A stretch of DNA of 64,000 nucleotides, from positions 62,001 through 126,000 of the forward strand of contig NZ_AP025343.1 of assembly GCF_021654775.1 (NCBI RefSeq), in the 5' to 3' direction. Under the pieces are notes generated by a model, which saw only the letters and a list, made by a program, of their open reading frames with translations, did not search any database and was not told the origin of the DNA. This document shows positions 35,511 to 44,438 of the stretch, piece by piece. Made by a program: the position numbers and the translations under genes. Each line of letters starts with the position of its first letter. The first letter of the stretch is position 1. This stretch comes from Paenibacillus azoreducens (lineage in GTDB: Bacteria; Bacillota; Bacilli; Paenibacillales; Paenibacillaceae).

Positions 35511-35548
35511 TAGTCACACTTGACTATATGATATGGAGTGACTACACT
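35511..35548 (+). promoter_or_regulatory. MFS promoter with overlapping palindromic operator
   Basis: TTGACT (35520-35525) and TACACT (35543-35548) are 17 bases apart. The inverted repeat TAGTCAC (35511-35517) and GTGACTA (35538-35544) brackets the promoter, with the right arm covering the -10 box. This suits repression by an unseen dimeric regulator. Confidence 0.6.
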
Positions 35549-35623
35549 ATGGTTATGGATACATAATCATCGATGACTATATGTTGTTATACACAGGATT
35601 CGAATTGAGAATGGGGTGTATTT

Positions 35624-37201
35624 ATGAAGCGTGAATTAAAGTTGAGTCTGCTTGTTTTCGCCATAGGGGTGTTTATGGCAGCGTTAGATAACGGGATCAT
35701 TACGGCTGCGCTGACGACACTGACCAAATCATTTCATGTCTCTGCAACTTGGGGTGCTTGGTCGATTACGGTATATACTTTAGGTCTCGCAATCAGTGTT
35801 CCGATTATCGGAAAGCTCTCCGATCGGTATGGACGTAAAACATTATTTATGGTGGAAGCAACGTTGTTTGGTTTAGGATCATTATTTGTTGCTCTAAGTC
35901 CGACCTTTACTTGGTTTTTGATCGCGAGATTCTTTCAATCCATGGGCGGCGGCGGTATTTATATTATTGCTAGCTCCTTTGTCCTCAATACGTTTCCAAA
36001 GGAGAAACAAGGTCAAACGCTGGGCATGTTAGGCGGAATGAATGGAATCGCATCAGTGCTTGGCCCCAACATCGGTTCCTTTATTCTTGGTGTTACCGGA
36101 AGCTGGCATTGGCTGTTTTTGATCAATGTTCCTATCGCAGCCTTGCTTGTTCTCTTTGGCGCAAAATATATTCACGAAAAACAAATCCTTACGCAATCCC
36201 GAATGGACTGGGTCGGCGTAACGGCGCTCAGTCTGGCGATGTTATCCATGATGTATGGATTTACAAATTTGGATGGCGTGAACTTTATCGATAGTTTAAC
36301 CTCAGCATCTTTCCTTGGATTTTTCGGTGCAGGGGTTGCGCTGCTTATCTTTTTGTATTTTGTGGAGAAAAGAGTGGAGAAATCATCGATTGATCCGATC
36401 CTGCCCATGTATCTGTTTAAAGATAATACATTTCGTTGGACGCTCGTATTCGCGATGTTCTCAGGTTCGATTATCGCGTCGATAATATTCGTTCCGGGTT
36501 TTGTTGAGCAGTATCTCGGCGTAAGCAGCACGGTATCAGGGTACTGGTTCACGCCGCTTGCGCTCGCTTCCGGGATCGGGGCGGCATTGGGCGGACGGCT
36601 GGTGGATAAGAAGGGCTCTGTCTTTACTTTATTGATCGCAAGCTCCTTGGCGGCTATCGGGTTCCTGCTGTTCTCGCTGTGGGTAACAACCAAATGGGAG
36701 ATGGTGTTTGCCAGTGTTCTGGTCGGCGTAGGTTTTGGTTCGATGATCGGCGCGCCGGTCAATGTATTAGCGGCTGAAAAGGCAGGGGCTAACAAAGGCG
36801 TGGCACTTTCGACCACCTCGCTTGCCCGTCAGGTTGGCCTGACGCTGGCCCCAACGTTTCTCGCAGGGTTTATCGCGCGTTCGTATATGAACATGGGTAA
36901 CGTCATCCAAAGCAATATGAAAGCAGCGAATATCGTGCCTGCAGGATCAGGAGTGATGCAAATGCCGGCTCAAATGGATTTCAACTCCCTGCAAGCCAGC
37001 TTCCAGCATATCCAAGATCCAACTGTAAAGCAGGTTATGATCGACTCTCTTCATCAGGTCGCGGGGAATGGTTATGGCGGATTATTTACCACATCGGCGA
37101 TGATTTGTGCCGTCTGTATAATGCTTGCTTCCGTCATTGGCGTCGTTCGGAAAAAGCAAAAAAATCATCAGGTCAACGCGGAACTTAATGTAAGTAAATA
37201 A
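35624..37201 (+). CDS. DHA2-family (EmrB/QacA-type) MFS exporter
   Basis: This 525-residue protein has about 14 membrane helices. The DHA2 signatures are LDNGIITAALTTL in helix 1, motif A GKLSDRYGRKTLF between helices 2 and 3, and the motif C-type GMNGIASVLGPNIGS in helix 5. It probably exports toxic organic compounds in exchange for protons. GGGGTGTATTT lies before the ATG at 35624. It stands alone, with a palindromic operator over its promoter and no adjacent regulator, so its repressor is encoded elsewhere. The extra loop near residues 430-480 has repeated Gln/Met. Confidence 0.9.
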   Translation: MKRELKLSLLVFAIGVFMAALDNGIITAALTTLTKSFHVSATWGAWSITVYTLGLAISVPIIGKLSDRYGRKTLFMVEATLFGLGSLFVALSPTFTWFLIARFFQSMGGGGIYIIASSFVLNTFPKEKQGQTLGMLGGMNGIASVLGPNIGSFILGVTGSWHWLFLINVPIAALLVLFGAKYIHEKQILTQSRMDWVGVTALSLAMLSMMYGFTNLDGVNFIDSLTSASFLGFFGAGVALLIFLYFVEKRVEKSSIDPILPMYLFKDNTFRWTLVFAMFSGSIIASIIFVPGFVEQYLGVSSTVSGYWFTPLALASGIGAALGGRLVDKKGSVFTLLIASSLAAIGFLLFSLWVTTKWEMVFASVLVGVGFGSMIGAPVNVLAAEKAGANKGVALSTTSLARQVGLTLAPTFLAGFIARSYMNMGNVIQSNMKAANIVPAGSGVMQMPAQMDFNSLQASFQHIQDPTVKQVMIDSLHQVAGNGYGGLFTTSAMICAVCIMLASVIGVVRKKQKNHQVNAELNVSK

Positions 37202-37215
37202 TTAAAATTTAAAAT

Positions 37216-37250
37216 AAAGCAGGCAGCGATTATCCACTGTCTGCTTTTTG
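37216..37250 (+). terminator. Intrinsic terminator of the MFS gene
   Basis: GCAGGCAG/CTGTCTGC form an 8-bp stem (one G-T pair) followed by TTTTTGTG. Confidence 0.75.
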
Positions 37251-37286
37251 TGTCTAACCATCCTCGTTTGGCGTGGAAAGAGGGCG

Positions 37287-39119
37287 TTAGGGTATGGGGC
37301 ATCCGGAAATAGGCAGGGTAATATCTACAATCGTGCCCTTTTTGATTTCACTTGTGATGTTGATGCTGCCTTGATGGTCTTTAATGATTTTGTTGCTGAC
37401 AAGTAAGCCCAGCCCTGTTCCCTTCTCTTTTGTCGTATAAAAAGGTTCACCGAGTCTGGGAAGCAGTTCCTGAGATATGCCGCAGCCGTTATCCGAAAGG
37501 CGAATAAGGACCTCGTTGTCGCTTAGAAGTTTGGTTTGAATACCGATTTCACCATTCGCAGAAATGGCCTCCAGGGAATTTTTGATGATGTTGAAAAACG
37601 CTTGTTTTAATTGATTTTCTACGCTGTTGATCGTAACGGGCGGATTCGTAAAATTGGTACTGATGATGATATTTCTTGAACTTAGTTCTGGTTGGAGTAA
37701 TTCTATAACGTTTTCTATAATGCCGTGCAAAAGCATTGGTTTCATATCGAGGTTTTGCGGCTTCGCTAAAACAAGCAGCTCACTGACGATAAAGTTGATT
37801 CGATCCAGTTCAGACAACATAACGTCCGTATAAAGGGAATTCTCTGAAAGTGCAGGCTGTAAAAACTGAATAAAGCCCTTTAATGAGGTCAGCGGATTTC
37901 TGATTTCATGCGCTATACTCGCAGCCAATTCACCAATAATGGTCAGCTTTTCCGTTTTACGCAGAAGCTCTTCGTTTTGTCTCCTCTCCGTAATATCCCG
38001 CGTAACGTTAAAAAAATAAGGGCATTCGCCATCCATGTTGAAAAAAGGCATTCCTCTGGATTCCAAGTGAATCCAGGTTCCGTCTTCAAGTTTGTATCGA
38101 TATATGCAGATAACAGGGGTTTTCGATTGGAGCATGTAAGAGTATCGTTCACAAACGAGAGATGCATCGTCAGGATGGATATTTTCAAAGCGAATTCGAT
38201 CCGTGCCTAGCTTCTTCACATGTGAGGGAGAACTGTAAGTGGTATCGCCATTTTTATCCATCACGGAAATGAAGTCCACTGTGTTTTCAGCAATAAACCT
38301 GTATTGTTCCTCGCTCTTGCGCAACGCTTCTTCGGAGTGTTTTCGCTCTGTGATATTGCGCGATACGACCAGGAAGCCCTCGATCTCAGCGTTCTCGGAT
38401 AAAATCGGCACACAACGGGACTCAAAATATACCCATGACAAGTTTTTATGTTTAACTCTATATTCCAACTGAACGGTTTTTTTATGGATGGAGATGGATT
38501 GCCGGAGATTCAGGATTTCGTTTATATCATCAGGATGAACCATATCCAAAGTATCCGTTTGAAGATATTCATCCGGAGTGTATCCCAAGTGAAGCTCTAC
38601 GGAAGAAGATACGAAAATCTTTTGCAAATCCAGATCATAGGTGCTGATAATGTCATTCGTATTTTCTACGAGTATCCGGTATTTGGCTTCGCTTTCCAAC
38701 AATGCGGTTTCAGCCGCTTTGCGGCCTGTAATGTCCCTGGCGATCACCGAAGTACCGACGATTTTCCCTGCCGAATCTCGTATAGGGGCACCTGTCAGAC
38801 ATACCTGAACCAACGTACCGTCTTTTCGCATTCGTACAGTCTCATAATCCGAGAGCTTTTCTCCAAAGAATTTGACCGGATGGAACACTTCTTTCGTTTC
38901 GTTTATTAAATGTTCCGGTACCAGGCAGTAAGGATCTTGGAGCAGATCTTGGTATGTCCAGCCATAAATTTGCTCAAAAGCATGATTGATGAGAAGTATA
39001 TTCCCTTGCATGTCTCGAATGGAAATCGCGTCCGTCGTCGTTTCGACAAGAGACTGAAGCAGTTCCTTCAAATAGATAGGTTCGTTGCTTAGGTTCGTAC
39101 GAAGAGTATCTTTATCCAT
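37287..39119 (-). CDS. PAS-domain sensor histidine kinase (sporulation-kinase type)
   Basis: This 610-residue cytoplasmic kinase has three PAS/PAC domains (about residues 15-140, 145-260 and 270-385). They include motifs such as ILLINHAFEQIYGWTYQDLL and the PAC end VIARDITGRKAAE. A HisKA domain follows, with the phospho-acceptor in AASIAHEIRNPLTSLKGFIQ near residue 405, then an HATPase domain with the N box NIIKNSLEAI, the G1 box DNGCGIS and the G2 box GTGLGLLVSNKII. There is no membrane helix. The architecture matches KinA/KinE-type kinases that feed Spo0F/Spo0A. No response regulator lies next to it. The start codon is the ATG at 39119. Confidence 0.9.
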   Translation of the reverse strand: MDKDTLRTNLSNEPIYLKELLQSLVETTTDAISIRDMQGNILLINHAFEQIYGWTYQDLLQDPYCLVPEHLINETKEVFHPVKFFGEKLSDYETVRMRKDGTLVQVCLTGAPIRDSAGKIVGTSVIARDITGRKAAETALLESEAKYRILVENTNDIISTYDLDLQKIFVSSSVELHLGYTPDEYLQTDTLDMVHPDDINEILNLRQSISIHKKTVQLEYRVKHKNLSWVYFESRCVPILSENAEIEGFLVVSRNITERKHSEEALRKSEEQYRFIAENTVDFISVMDKNGDTTYSSPSHVKKLGTDRIRFENIHPDDASLVCERYSYMLQSKTPVICIYRYKLEDGTWIHLESRGMPFFNMDGECPYFFNVTRDITERRQNEELLRKTEKLTIIGELAASIAHEIRNPLTSLKGFIQFLQPALSENSLYTDVMLSELDRINFIVSELLVLAKPQNLDMKPMLLHGIIENVIELLQPELSSRNIIISTNFTNPPVTINSVENQLKQAFFNIIKNSLEAISANGEIGIQTKLLSDNEVLIRLSDNGCGISQELLPRLGEPFYTTKEKGTGLGLLVSNKIIKDHQGSINITSEIKKGTIVDITLPISGCPIP

Positions 39120-39499
39120 AGGCGATCCCTACCTTAAAGAAAGATTTTTTTAATATAAATTCTATCTTTCTTGTAAAAGTCCTTGGGAATATCCCCCCTG
39201 TAATACAGAATTTCCGTCATTTTTGCGTCCGTAGAATATTTTACCAAGTCGTAATACTTCCGCCCTGTTCGCTTACCGGGAAGTATGTGATGATGGGTAC
39301 ATCAAAGAGTTCAAGGCCACAAGGCTTCGAACTTTGACCTTCAGGCTATGGCGGTCCTTCCTTCTAATTCAATTGGGTGAACTAGGGCCGCGGCTTCCCT
39401 GAAGGATTTTTATTCATGAGAGGAGGCATCCAGGCTATAATATTCCTTCCTTCTACTGACATTTAAACCATTTAGGGATATTGCTTTCCTGGAGTCTTT
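39120..39499 (+). ncRNA. Structured, terminator-ended region; candidate leader or sRNA
   Basis: Three helices follow each other on the plus strand. Helix 1 is ATACTTCC/GGAAGTAT (39254-39286). Helix 2 is CAAAGaGTTC...GAACTTTG (39303-39336) with an AGGCC/GGCTT inner stem. Helix 3 is CCTTCAGG/CCTGAAGG (39338-39405) with an inner GCGGTCC/GGGCCGC. Helix 3 is followed by ATTTTTATT, as in intrinsic terminators. On the minus strand the tract is A-rich, so the plus strand is the likely RNA. A TATAAT at 39436 suggests a separate promoter for the gene at 39500. No known riboswitch class matches. Confidence 0.5.
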
Positions 39500-41602
39500 A
39501 TGATGATCAATACCATTTATTTACGAAGAGCGAACAAAGTGATTGTGAACCGGGGGCAAGGTTCTAACCGGATTTCGGAAGCTTATTTGGCTACGGCGAT
39601 GAAAAATATCGAATATCTTGGTTTTACGTTCTCCCATCATTTGATGGGCACTGTCCGCACTTTATCCAAGGAGCAGTTTGAAGCATTTTATTCTCAGTTG
39701 GTCGCCGATCTGAGGGTGATGGTTGGCGCTCATGTGGAATACAAACCGATGTATCCTGACTTCCCAGTGCAGGTCATGGAGCAATCGGATGCCGAGCTTT
39801 ATCTGAATGCGGTCTATCATTATCTTACGTTGGATTTGCCTGAGTATAAGGCTGCTGGGAGAATCCCTTTAATGGATAATATCAACCTGAAAGTGATTGA
39901 CCTGGGAAGCAAAGCGGAGTTTCATACGATGATACGCCAGCTTATTGAGGCCAAGGTATCGATCTCTGCGACGGACAAAGAGGATATCGATGCTGCGATA
40001 GAGTGTGCGGATGTAGATGAACTGGATGGGATACTTCCTTCCGAAATTCCGTTCAAGGAAAATGCGGGATTTGTTGTGGGTTCATTATTGAAGCATGATA
40101 AGGCCAATATGAAACTCATCGGACGATACTTCAAGACCGCAACCGATGTCCTTCGCTTGGCTGTTGCATGGTCGGATGGCGATGTCAGTCTGGCCGAGGC
40201 CACGCGTTTTCGCAAATTTAAGCGTCCCGAGAGACGGCTGCTGCTTAGATTGCTCGAACAGTGCTGCCCGATTACAGAAGACATGCTGAGATATAAACAG
40301 CGCTGGATTCGATTAGGCGAAATTTTGCATCCTTCAGAATATAAAAATCAATTTGCAGGGTGTAAGGAAGCTTTTGATATTTTGCGCAATAATAAGCCCT
40401 TTACGACCTTTAACGGAAGTGTCGAACTCGCATTCCAATATCATAATGTCTGGACTTTGATCGATCTGTTGATGCAGCGTCCGGGTGAATTTGCAAGAAG
40501 ACTGGATCATTTATTGCGATTAACCGAGCATGCGGAGTATGTGGTGTTGGCATTCGGCGAGGTTGCGAGTCAAGTTTCGACGCCTGTGTTGCTGCAGGTG
40601 AAAAAGCATTTTGCACATCGCCATGAGCCTCAAGACTTGCGCATCTTTTTCCCAAAAGGAAATATAGCCAAAGCAACCGCGATTCCCAATACTCTGCCGG
40701 AGATTGATGCAGCGGCATGCCAGGACATCGTAGGAATTTGCGATCAGGTGCTTATACAGCGATTTTCGACGCTGCCTTCGTTAGGGAAAATCTATGTTGA
40801 TGAACGCTTGAAAAGCTATAATGTTCCGTTCTCCCAAAGATCGGCAAGCAAAGCTTTGCGTACGATTGTTCGGGGAAGCCGTGTGCCCATGCAGGAGGGG
40901 GATACGATCCGTTTCTTCAGCTGGTGGAAAGAAGGGACAGTGAACGGCAAGCATACCGGCCGTGTCGATATCGATCTGTCCGCTGTCATGTATGATCGAA
41001 ACTGGCAGTGTGTTGAACATATTTCATATACGAATCTGCGATCCTCCAAATACCAGGCCGTGCATAGCGGAGATATCGTGACAGCTCCTCAAGGAGCGTG
41101 TGAGTTCATCGATCTTCATATCCCTTCCATCGTGGATCATGGCGTGCGTTATATCGTCGCTACACTTCATTCGTATACGGTTCAGCCGTATTGCGACTTG
41201 CCGGAATGTTTCGTGGGGTGGATGATGCGCAAAAAACCGGGTTCCGGCGAGATATTCGAGCCTGCTACGGTGGAGAATAAAATTGATGTCACAGCCGATA
41301 CGCAGATTGCGATTCCCGTCATCCTGGATCTGGTGGAACGTGCGGTCATATGGACGGATCTATCGCTGACGAGACATCCTAACTACTACAATAATATCGA
41401 GGGGAATCAAAAAGGGATGGTCTTAATGGGCAAAGCCATGGCTGCTTTACAGAAGCCGGATCTGTATGATTTATTCATGCTCCATGCTAAGGCAAGGGGG
41501 GAGTTGGTAGATACTGCGGATCAGGCGGATGCGATATTTTCGGAGGGAAAAGGGATTACTCCATATGATATCGAGCAGATTATGGCTGAATATCTTGTGT
41601 AG
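39500..41602 (+). CDS. Large orphan with a TerD-like C-terminal region
   Basis: This 700-residue protein has no membrane helices or signal peptide. Residues 1-430 are mostly helical with no motif I recognise; a conserved-looking block is KTATDVLRLAVAWSDGDVSL followed by RFKRPERRLLLRLLEQ. From about residue 470 a beta-rich domain resembles the TerD stress-protein family: GDTIRFFSWWKEG, then TGRVDIDLSAVMYDRNW, GVRYIVATLHSY and CFVGWMMR. TerD proteins bind calcium and act in tellurite and other stress responses, usually with terABCE genes, none of which is adjacent. GGAG precedes the ATG. Assignment of the C-terminus is moderate; function of the rest is unknown. Confidence 0.6.
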   Translation: MMINTIYLRRANKVIVNRGQGSNRISEAYLATAMKNIEYLGFTFSHHLMGTVRTLSKEQFEAFYSQLVADLRVMVGAHVEYKPMYPDFPVQVMEQSDAELYLNAVYHYLTLDLPEYKAAGRIPLMDNINLKVIDLGSKAEFHTMIRQLIEAKVSISATDKEDIDAAIECADVDELDGILPSEIPFKENAGFVVGSLLKHDKANMKLIGRYFKTATDVLRLAVAWSDGDVSLAEATRFRKFKRPERRLLLRLLEQCCPITEDMLRYKQRWIRLGEILHPSEYKNQFAGCKEAFDILRNNKPFTTFNGSVELAFQYHNVWTLIDLLMQRPGEFARRLDHLLRLTEHAEYVVLAFGEVASQVSTPVLLQVKKHFAHRHEPQDLRIFFPKGNIAKATAIPNTLPEIDAAACQDIVGICDQVLIQRFSTLPSLGKIYVDERLKSYNVPFSQRSASKALRTIVRGSRVPMQEGDTIRFFSWWKEGTVNGKHTGRVDIDLSAVMYDRNWQCVEHISYTNLRSSKYQAVHSGDIVTAPQGACEFIDLHIPSIVDHGVRYIVATLHSYTVQPYCDLPECFVGWMMRKKPGSGEIFEPATVENKIDVTADTQIAIPVILDLVERAVIWTDLSLTRHPNYYNNIEGNQKGMVLMGKAMAALQKPDLYDLFMLHAKARGELVDTADQADAIFSEGKGITPYDIEQIMAEYLV

Positions 41603-41611
41603 ATGCAGCAA

Positions 41612-41655
41612 AAAGCCAGTCTCCGGATCATCTCCGGGAGGCTGGCTGCTTGGAT
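41612..41655 (+). terminator. Hairpin between the TerD-like gene and the APH gene
   Basis: AGCCAG-T-CTCC and GGAG-G-CTGGCT form a long stem (41614-41648) around a CGGATCATCTCCGG loop. The T-tract is weak (TTGGATTTTGC), so termination is plausible but not strong. Confidence 0.5.
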
Positions 41656-41691
41656 TTTGCTTGCAAATGGGGTCTCATCTGCGTGAAAAGA

Positions 41692-42588
41692 TCAGGCCAT
41701 TTCGTGGAGATTTTCGACATCCTGCAGCAGATCGGGTATCCAAGCTTCTGATCCAGGAATGATATCTGTCCCGCCATAAACAAGCCAATGCAATGTCTTG
41801 ATCAGCCAGCATATACCGCCTATTCTCAATTGCCAGTTCAGATGATCCACATGAACATCAGCTATTTCGAGGTAGGCTGAAACTATATCTTCCTTCGATA
41901 CATGACTCCAGGCTTGTGCCTCCCCAATCAAACAGTATAGATCTCCAAGATGAGGGCTTAAATAGGCTGTGGACCAGTCAATCGGCACGACGCTATTATC
42001 CTCGATCAAAAGATTCTTTGCATGATAATCATGATGAACGATGGTGGCGGGTACCGTTTGATAGAGTTGTTCTAAATAACGAGGCAGGACTGCCTTAACT
42101 TTAAATAAAGCTTTGTATTCTGCTAACTTTTTCGATTTCAAAAGACCATCTAGCAACCCTAAAAATTTTTCAGCTGAAACGTAATAAGTGTTCATGATCT
42201 GCTTAGGAAGAGTCTTTTCCAAGTTGGATGCTGCTTGCATTCTTAGTCTTGCCAATTCCCTTGCAGCCTCCAAAAAATAAGCCGACTTTGGATTCTCTTC
42301 CAAATTTTCTTTTCCCGCATCTTCCATGATCATGACTCCGCTGCTCTTCAACTGCACATATTCAAAAATCTGCGGAGCTTTAATCTGCAACGGACCCACT
42401 AAATCCCGATATACTCCAGCTTCGCCGGCCATCTCACGGCCACCCCATTTGATGATGCGTGATTCACCATTCGTTAGCTTTATCCTGTAGACTTCAGAAA
42501 GAGTCCATTTTCTTAATAACGACCATTCAGCAACCTCATTCAGCAAAGGTATTTTGGAGCAATAATCTGAAAAGCATGTTGGAATCAT
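41692..42588 (-). CDS. APH-fold phosphotransferase, second
   Basis: This 298-residue APH-fold kinase has the catalytic loop TIVHHDYHAKNLLIEDN near residue 190 and the metal aspartate in VVPIDWSTAYLS. The N-terminal segment has a SRIIKWGGREMAGEAG nucleotide-binding part. It differs from the protein at 34418-35401 in sequence and orientation. The substrate is unknown; antibiotic, choline or sugar kinase activity are all possible. GGGAGG precedes the ATG. The convergent TerD-like gene ends 90 bases away. Confidence 0.8.
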   Translation of the reverse strand: MIPTCFSDYCSKIPLLNEVAEWSLLRKWTLSEVYRIKLTNGESRIIKWGGREMAGEAGVYRDLVGPLQIKAPQIFEYVQLKSSGVMIMEDAGKENLEENPKSAYFLEAARELARLRMQAASNLEKTLPKQIMNTYYVSAEKFLGLLDGLLKSKKLAEYKALFKVKAVLPRYLEQLYQTVPATIVHHDYHAKNLLIEDNSVVPIDWSTAYLSPHLGDLYCLIGEAQAWSHVSKEDIVSAYLEIADVHVDHLNWQLRIGGICWLIKTLHWLVYGGTDIIPGSEAWIPDLLQDVENLHEMA

Positions 42589-42689
42589 TCCATTTTTCCC
42601 TCCCGCACAATATTGTACGAAACAGATTTTTACATATATGGCGGGGAAAATATAGACTTATAATTCTCCTTTTGGTATGATGTTGAATG

Positions 42690-42770
42690 AGGTCTTGAAA
42701 AATTTCAGGACTCTTTTTTTATGTCTTCGTAATCAATGGTGGCCATTTCAAAAGGATGGCCTTTCTCTTT
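42690..42770 (+). terminator. Two stacked terminator hairpins ahead of the peptidase-MA gene
   Basis: The first is GTCTTGAAA/TTTCAGGAC (42693-42713) followed by TCTTTTTTT. The second is GGCCAT/ATGGCC (42741-42761) followed by TTTCTCTTTT. They lie between a possible promoter (TATGAT near 42676) and the chosen start at 42866, so they may be a leader attenuator for that gene rather than the end of another. Confidence 0.55.
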
Positions 42771-42865
42771 TAGCGTTAAAAATAAGTCCAAAACTGTTTA
42801 ATAAAGTTCTTTTTCGCCGATATGTCCATTTTGTCCGTCTAATCCTATTACAAGCGAGGGTATTC

Positions 42866-43870
42866 ATGCTGGTCATTGATTTCGTTATCGCCAATTTATT
42901 CATACCTGGTCTGCTTATGTGGTGGGTTTGGAAATCCAGGGGATCGAACTGGGCAGGGAGTATTCTTTGTTTGCTGACTACGGCGTCTTATTTTGTGTTT
43001 TATTGGGTTGGAGAGTTCAATAAAGCGATCACGTTATTCGGTGCAGTATGGACGCTCCTTATTCTTTTTGCATCCTATCGCCTAATCAAAAAGTCGAAAA
43101 CAGCTCCTTTATTTCCACAAAAGATAGGTAAGCGTGTGGTCCTTTCCGTTATTGCGCTGATATCCTTCATCTTTATCTATTTGAACCTGTCGTCATTACA
43201 ATCCAGTTTTTATAAGAATCGGCTGGAAACGCAGCACTTTATCTTTTACAGCTCCAAAAACGATGACTCGCTAGATAAGCTTGCAGATCTTCTGGAACAG
43301 AACTATGGACGTATTACAGATGCGATTCAAGTGAAGCTGCCTGCGAAAACGAAGGTTACCGTATTTCCAAACCCAATGAATTTTATTTATTCGATCGGGC
43401 AATTTTCTAACTTTTGGTCGCTTGGCGTTTTTGGCGAAGACGCTTTATACATTGTATCCCCAAAATATCGGCCCTCCATGTTTCAATCAACCGTTCACGA
43501 ATTTACGCATGTCGTCTTATCGCATGTTGACAGTAAGCGGCCCACATGGTTGGAAGAAGGGGTTGCCAATTATTTCGGGAAAACAGACTTAAATGCCTTG
43601 AACGTGCTTCCCCCTTTGGTATCTGCCGGCAAAATACCTGGCTTTGATGAGTTAGACGGGTCTGCCTTCGTTTATAGGAACGGATATCCATATTCGTATA
43701 CCATTGTGGAATTTTTGGCTGCCAAATACGGATATGAGAAATTAAATGATTTTATCAGGCATCCTGAGGATTGGGATCGTATCTTTGGGGTCAGCAAAGC
43801 GGAATTGCATGATCTATGGGTGGGTTATTTAAGAGAAAATTACGGTTCAAAGATGGTAAGAGCAAAGTAA
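42866..43870 (+). CDS. Membrane-anchored peptidase MA-type metallohydrolase
   Basis: This protein of about 334 residues begins with membrane helices (MLVIDFVIANLFIPGLLMWW and two more up to about residue 130) and ends with an outside-facing catalytic domain. That domain has the zinc motif HEFTH (in STVHEFTHVVLSHVD, near residue 210) and the downstream glutamate of EEGVANYF. This is the peptidase MA-family (gluzincin) pattern. The natural substrate is unknown. I chose the ATG at 42866, after a CGAGGG ribosome binding site, because an earlier in-frame ATG would place two terminator hairpins inside the gene. It stands alone. Confidence 0.8.
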   Translation: MLVIDFVIANLFIPGLLMWWVWKSRGSNWAGSILCLLTTASYFVFYWVGEFNKAITLFGAVWTLLILFASYRLIKKSKTAPLFPQKIGKRVVLSVIALISFIFIYLNLSSLQSSFYKNRLETQHFIFYSSKNDDSLDKLADLLEQNYGRITDAIQVKLPAKTKVTVFPNPMNFIYSIGQFSNFWSLGVFGEDALYIVSPKYRPSMFQSTVHEFTHVVLSHVDSKRPTWLEEGVANYFGKTDLNALNVLPPLVSAGKIPGFDELDGSAFVYRNGYPYSYTIVEFLAAKYGYEKLNDFIRHPEDWDRIFGVSKAELHDLWVGYLRENYGSKMVRAK

Positions 43871-43923
43871 GTAAGAAAATGACCTTTTTGATCACGATGA
43901 ACGATAAGAGTTGGTTTATGTTA

Positions 43924-43952
43924 TAGGAGGGGACTTCCCCTTCTTTTTTGTT
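43924..43952 (+). terminator. Intrinsic terminator of the peptidase-MA gene
   Basis: AGGGG/CCCCT with an ACTT loop, followed by TCTTTTTTGTTTTATT. Confidence 0.75.
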
Positions 43953-44029
43953 TTATTCCTATCAATAAGCAGAAAACGCGCCATCATAAACAATAGAAAT
44001 TTTGGGGTCCATCACTTTTCATCGGTGTG

Positions 44030-44125
44030 ATATGATTGATTGCAGAGGAAAGAGTTATTGATCAGCCCCAGTTTGGGGAAATTTGAAAAGGTGTTTGGTT
44101 GCTACAGAAACACCCTGTTTTTATA
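44030..44125 (+). ncRNA. Candidate short RNA with terminator hairpin
   Basis: A TATGAT near 44030 is followed by about 90 bases that contain CCCC-AGTTT-GGGG (44067-44078) and GGTGTTT/AAACACC (44090-44114) followed by CTGTTTTTATAC. This has the size and shape of a small terminator-ended RNA, or the leader of the BTAD fragment behind it. No ORF or known family is visible. Confidence 0.35.
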
Positions 44126-44177
44126 CATATTTGTTTTATATTTCCATAAAATCATCATGCTGTCCCCGTCGTAATCC

Positions 44178-44381
44178 GTGATGAAGCTTTATCATGCCGC
44201 CGGCAACATGATAGGCGTAGAAGAACAATATTTGCTTCTGAAACAGAGGATCGAACGCGAGTTGGAACTGCCAATTCACGCCGACATTACCCGTTGGTAT
44301 AAACAGTGGAAGTCCTTGAATCCCATTCCGTCAGCTGAAGCAACAATAAGGCATCGCTCTGGCCGGACTGCAAAGTTATGA
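44178..44381 (+). pseudogene. Remnant of a BTAD-type regulator C-terminus
   Basis: The reading frame encodes about 45 residues that match the bacterial transcriptional activator domain: KLYHAAGNMIGVEEQY, then LLLKQRIERELELPI and ITRWYKQWKS. In complete response-regulator/BTAD proteins these are the last helices. The upstream receiver and DNA-binding parts are missing, and the frame runs into unrelated sequence before a stop. It is a pseudogene remnant, without a ribosome binding site. Confidence 0.65.
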
Positions 44382-44438
44382 AATCAAAGATAAGGGATAG
44401 GCATATCCCAGAGAAGGTTGCCAAACCGCCCAACACAT

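Noticed and set aside
42677..42865. Extension of the peptidase-MA gene to 42677
   Set aside because: It would run through two terminator hairpins and has no ribosome binding site; the ATG at 42866 has CGAGGG.
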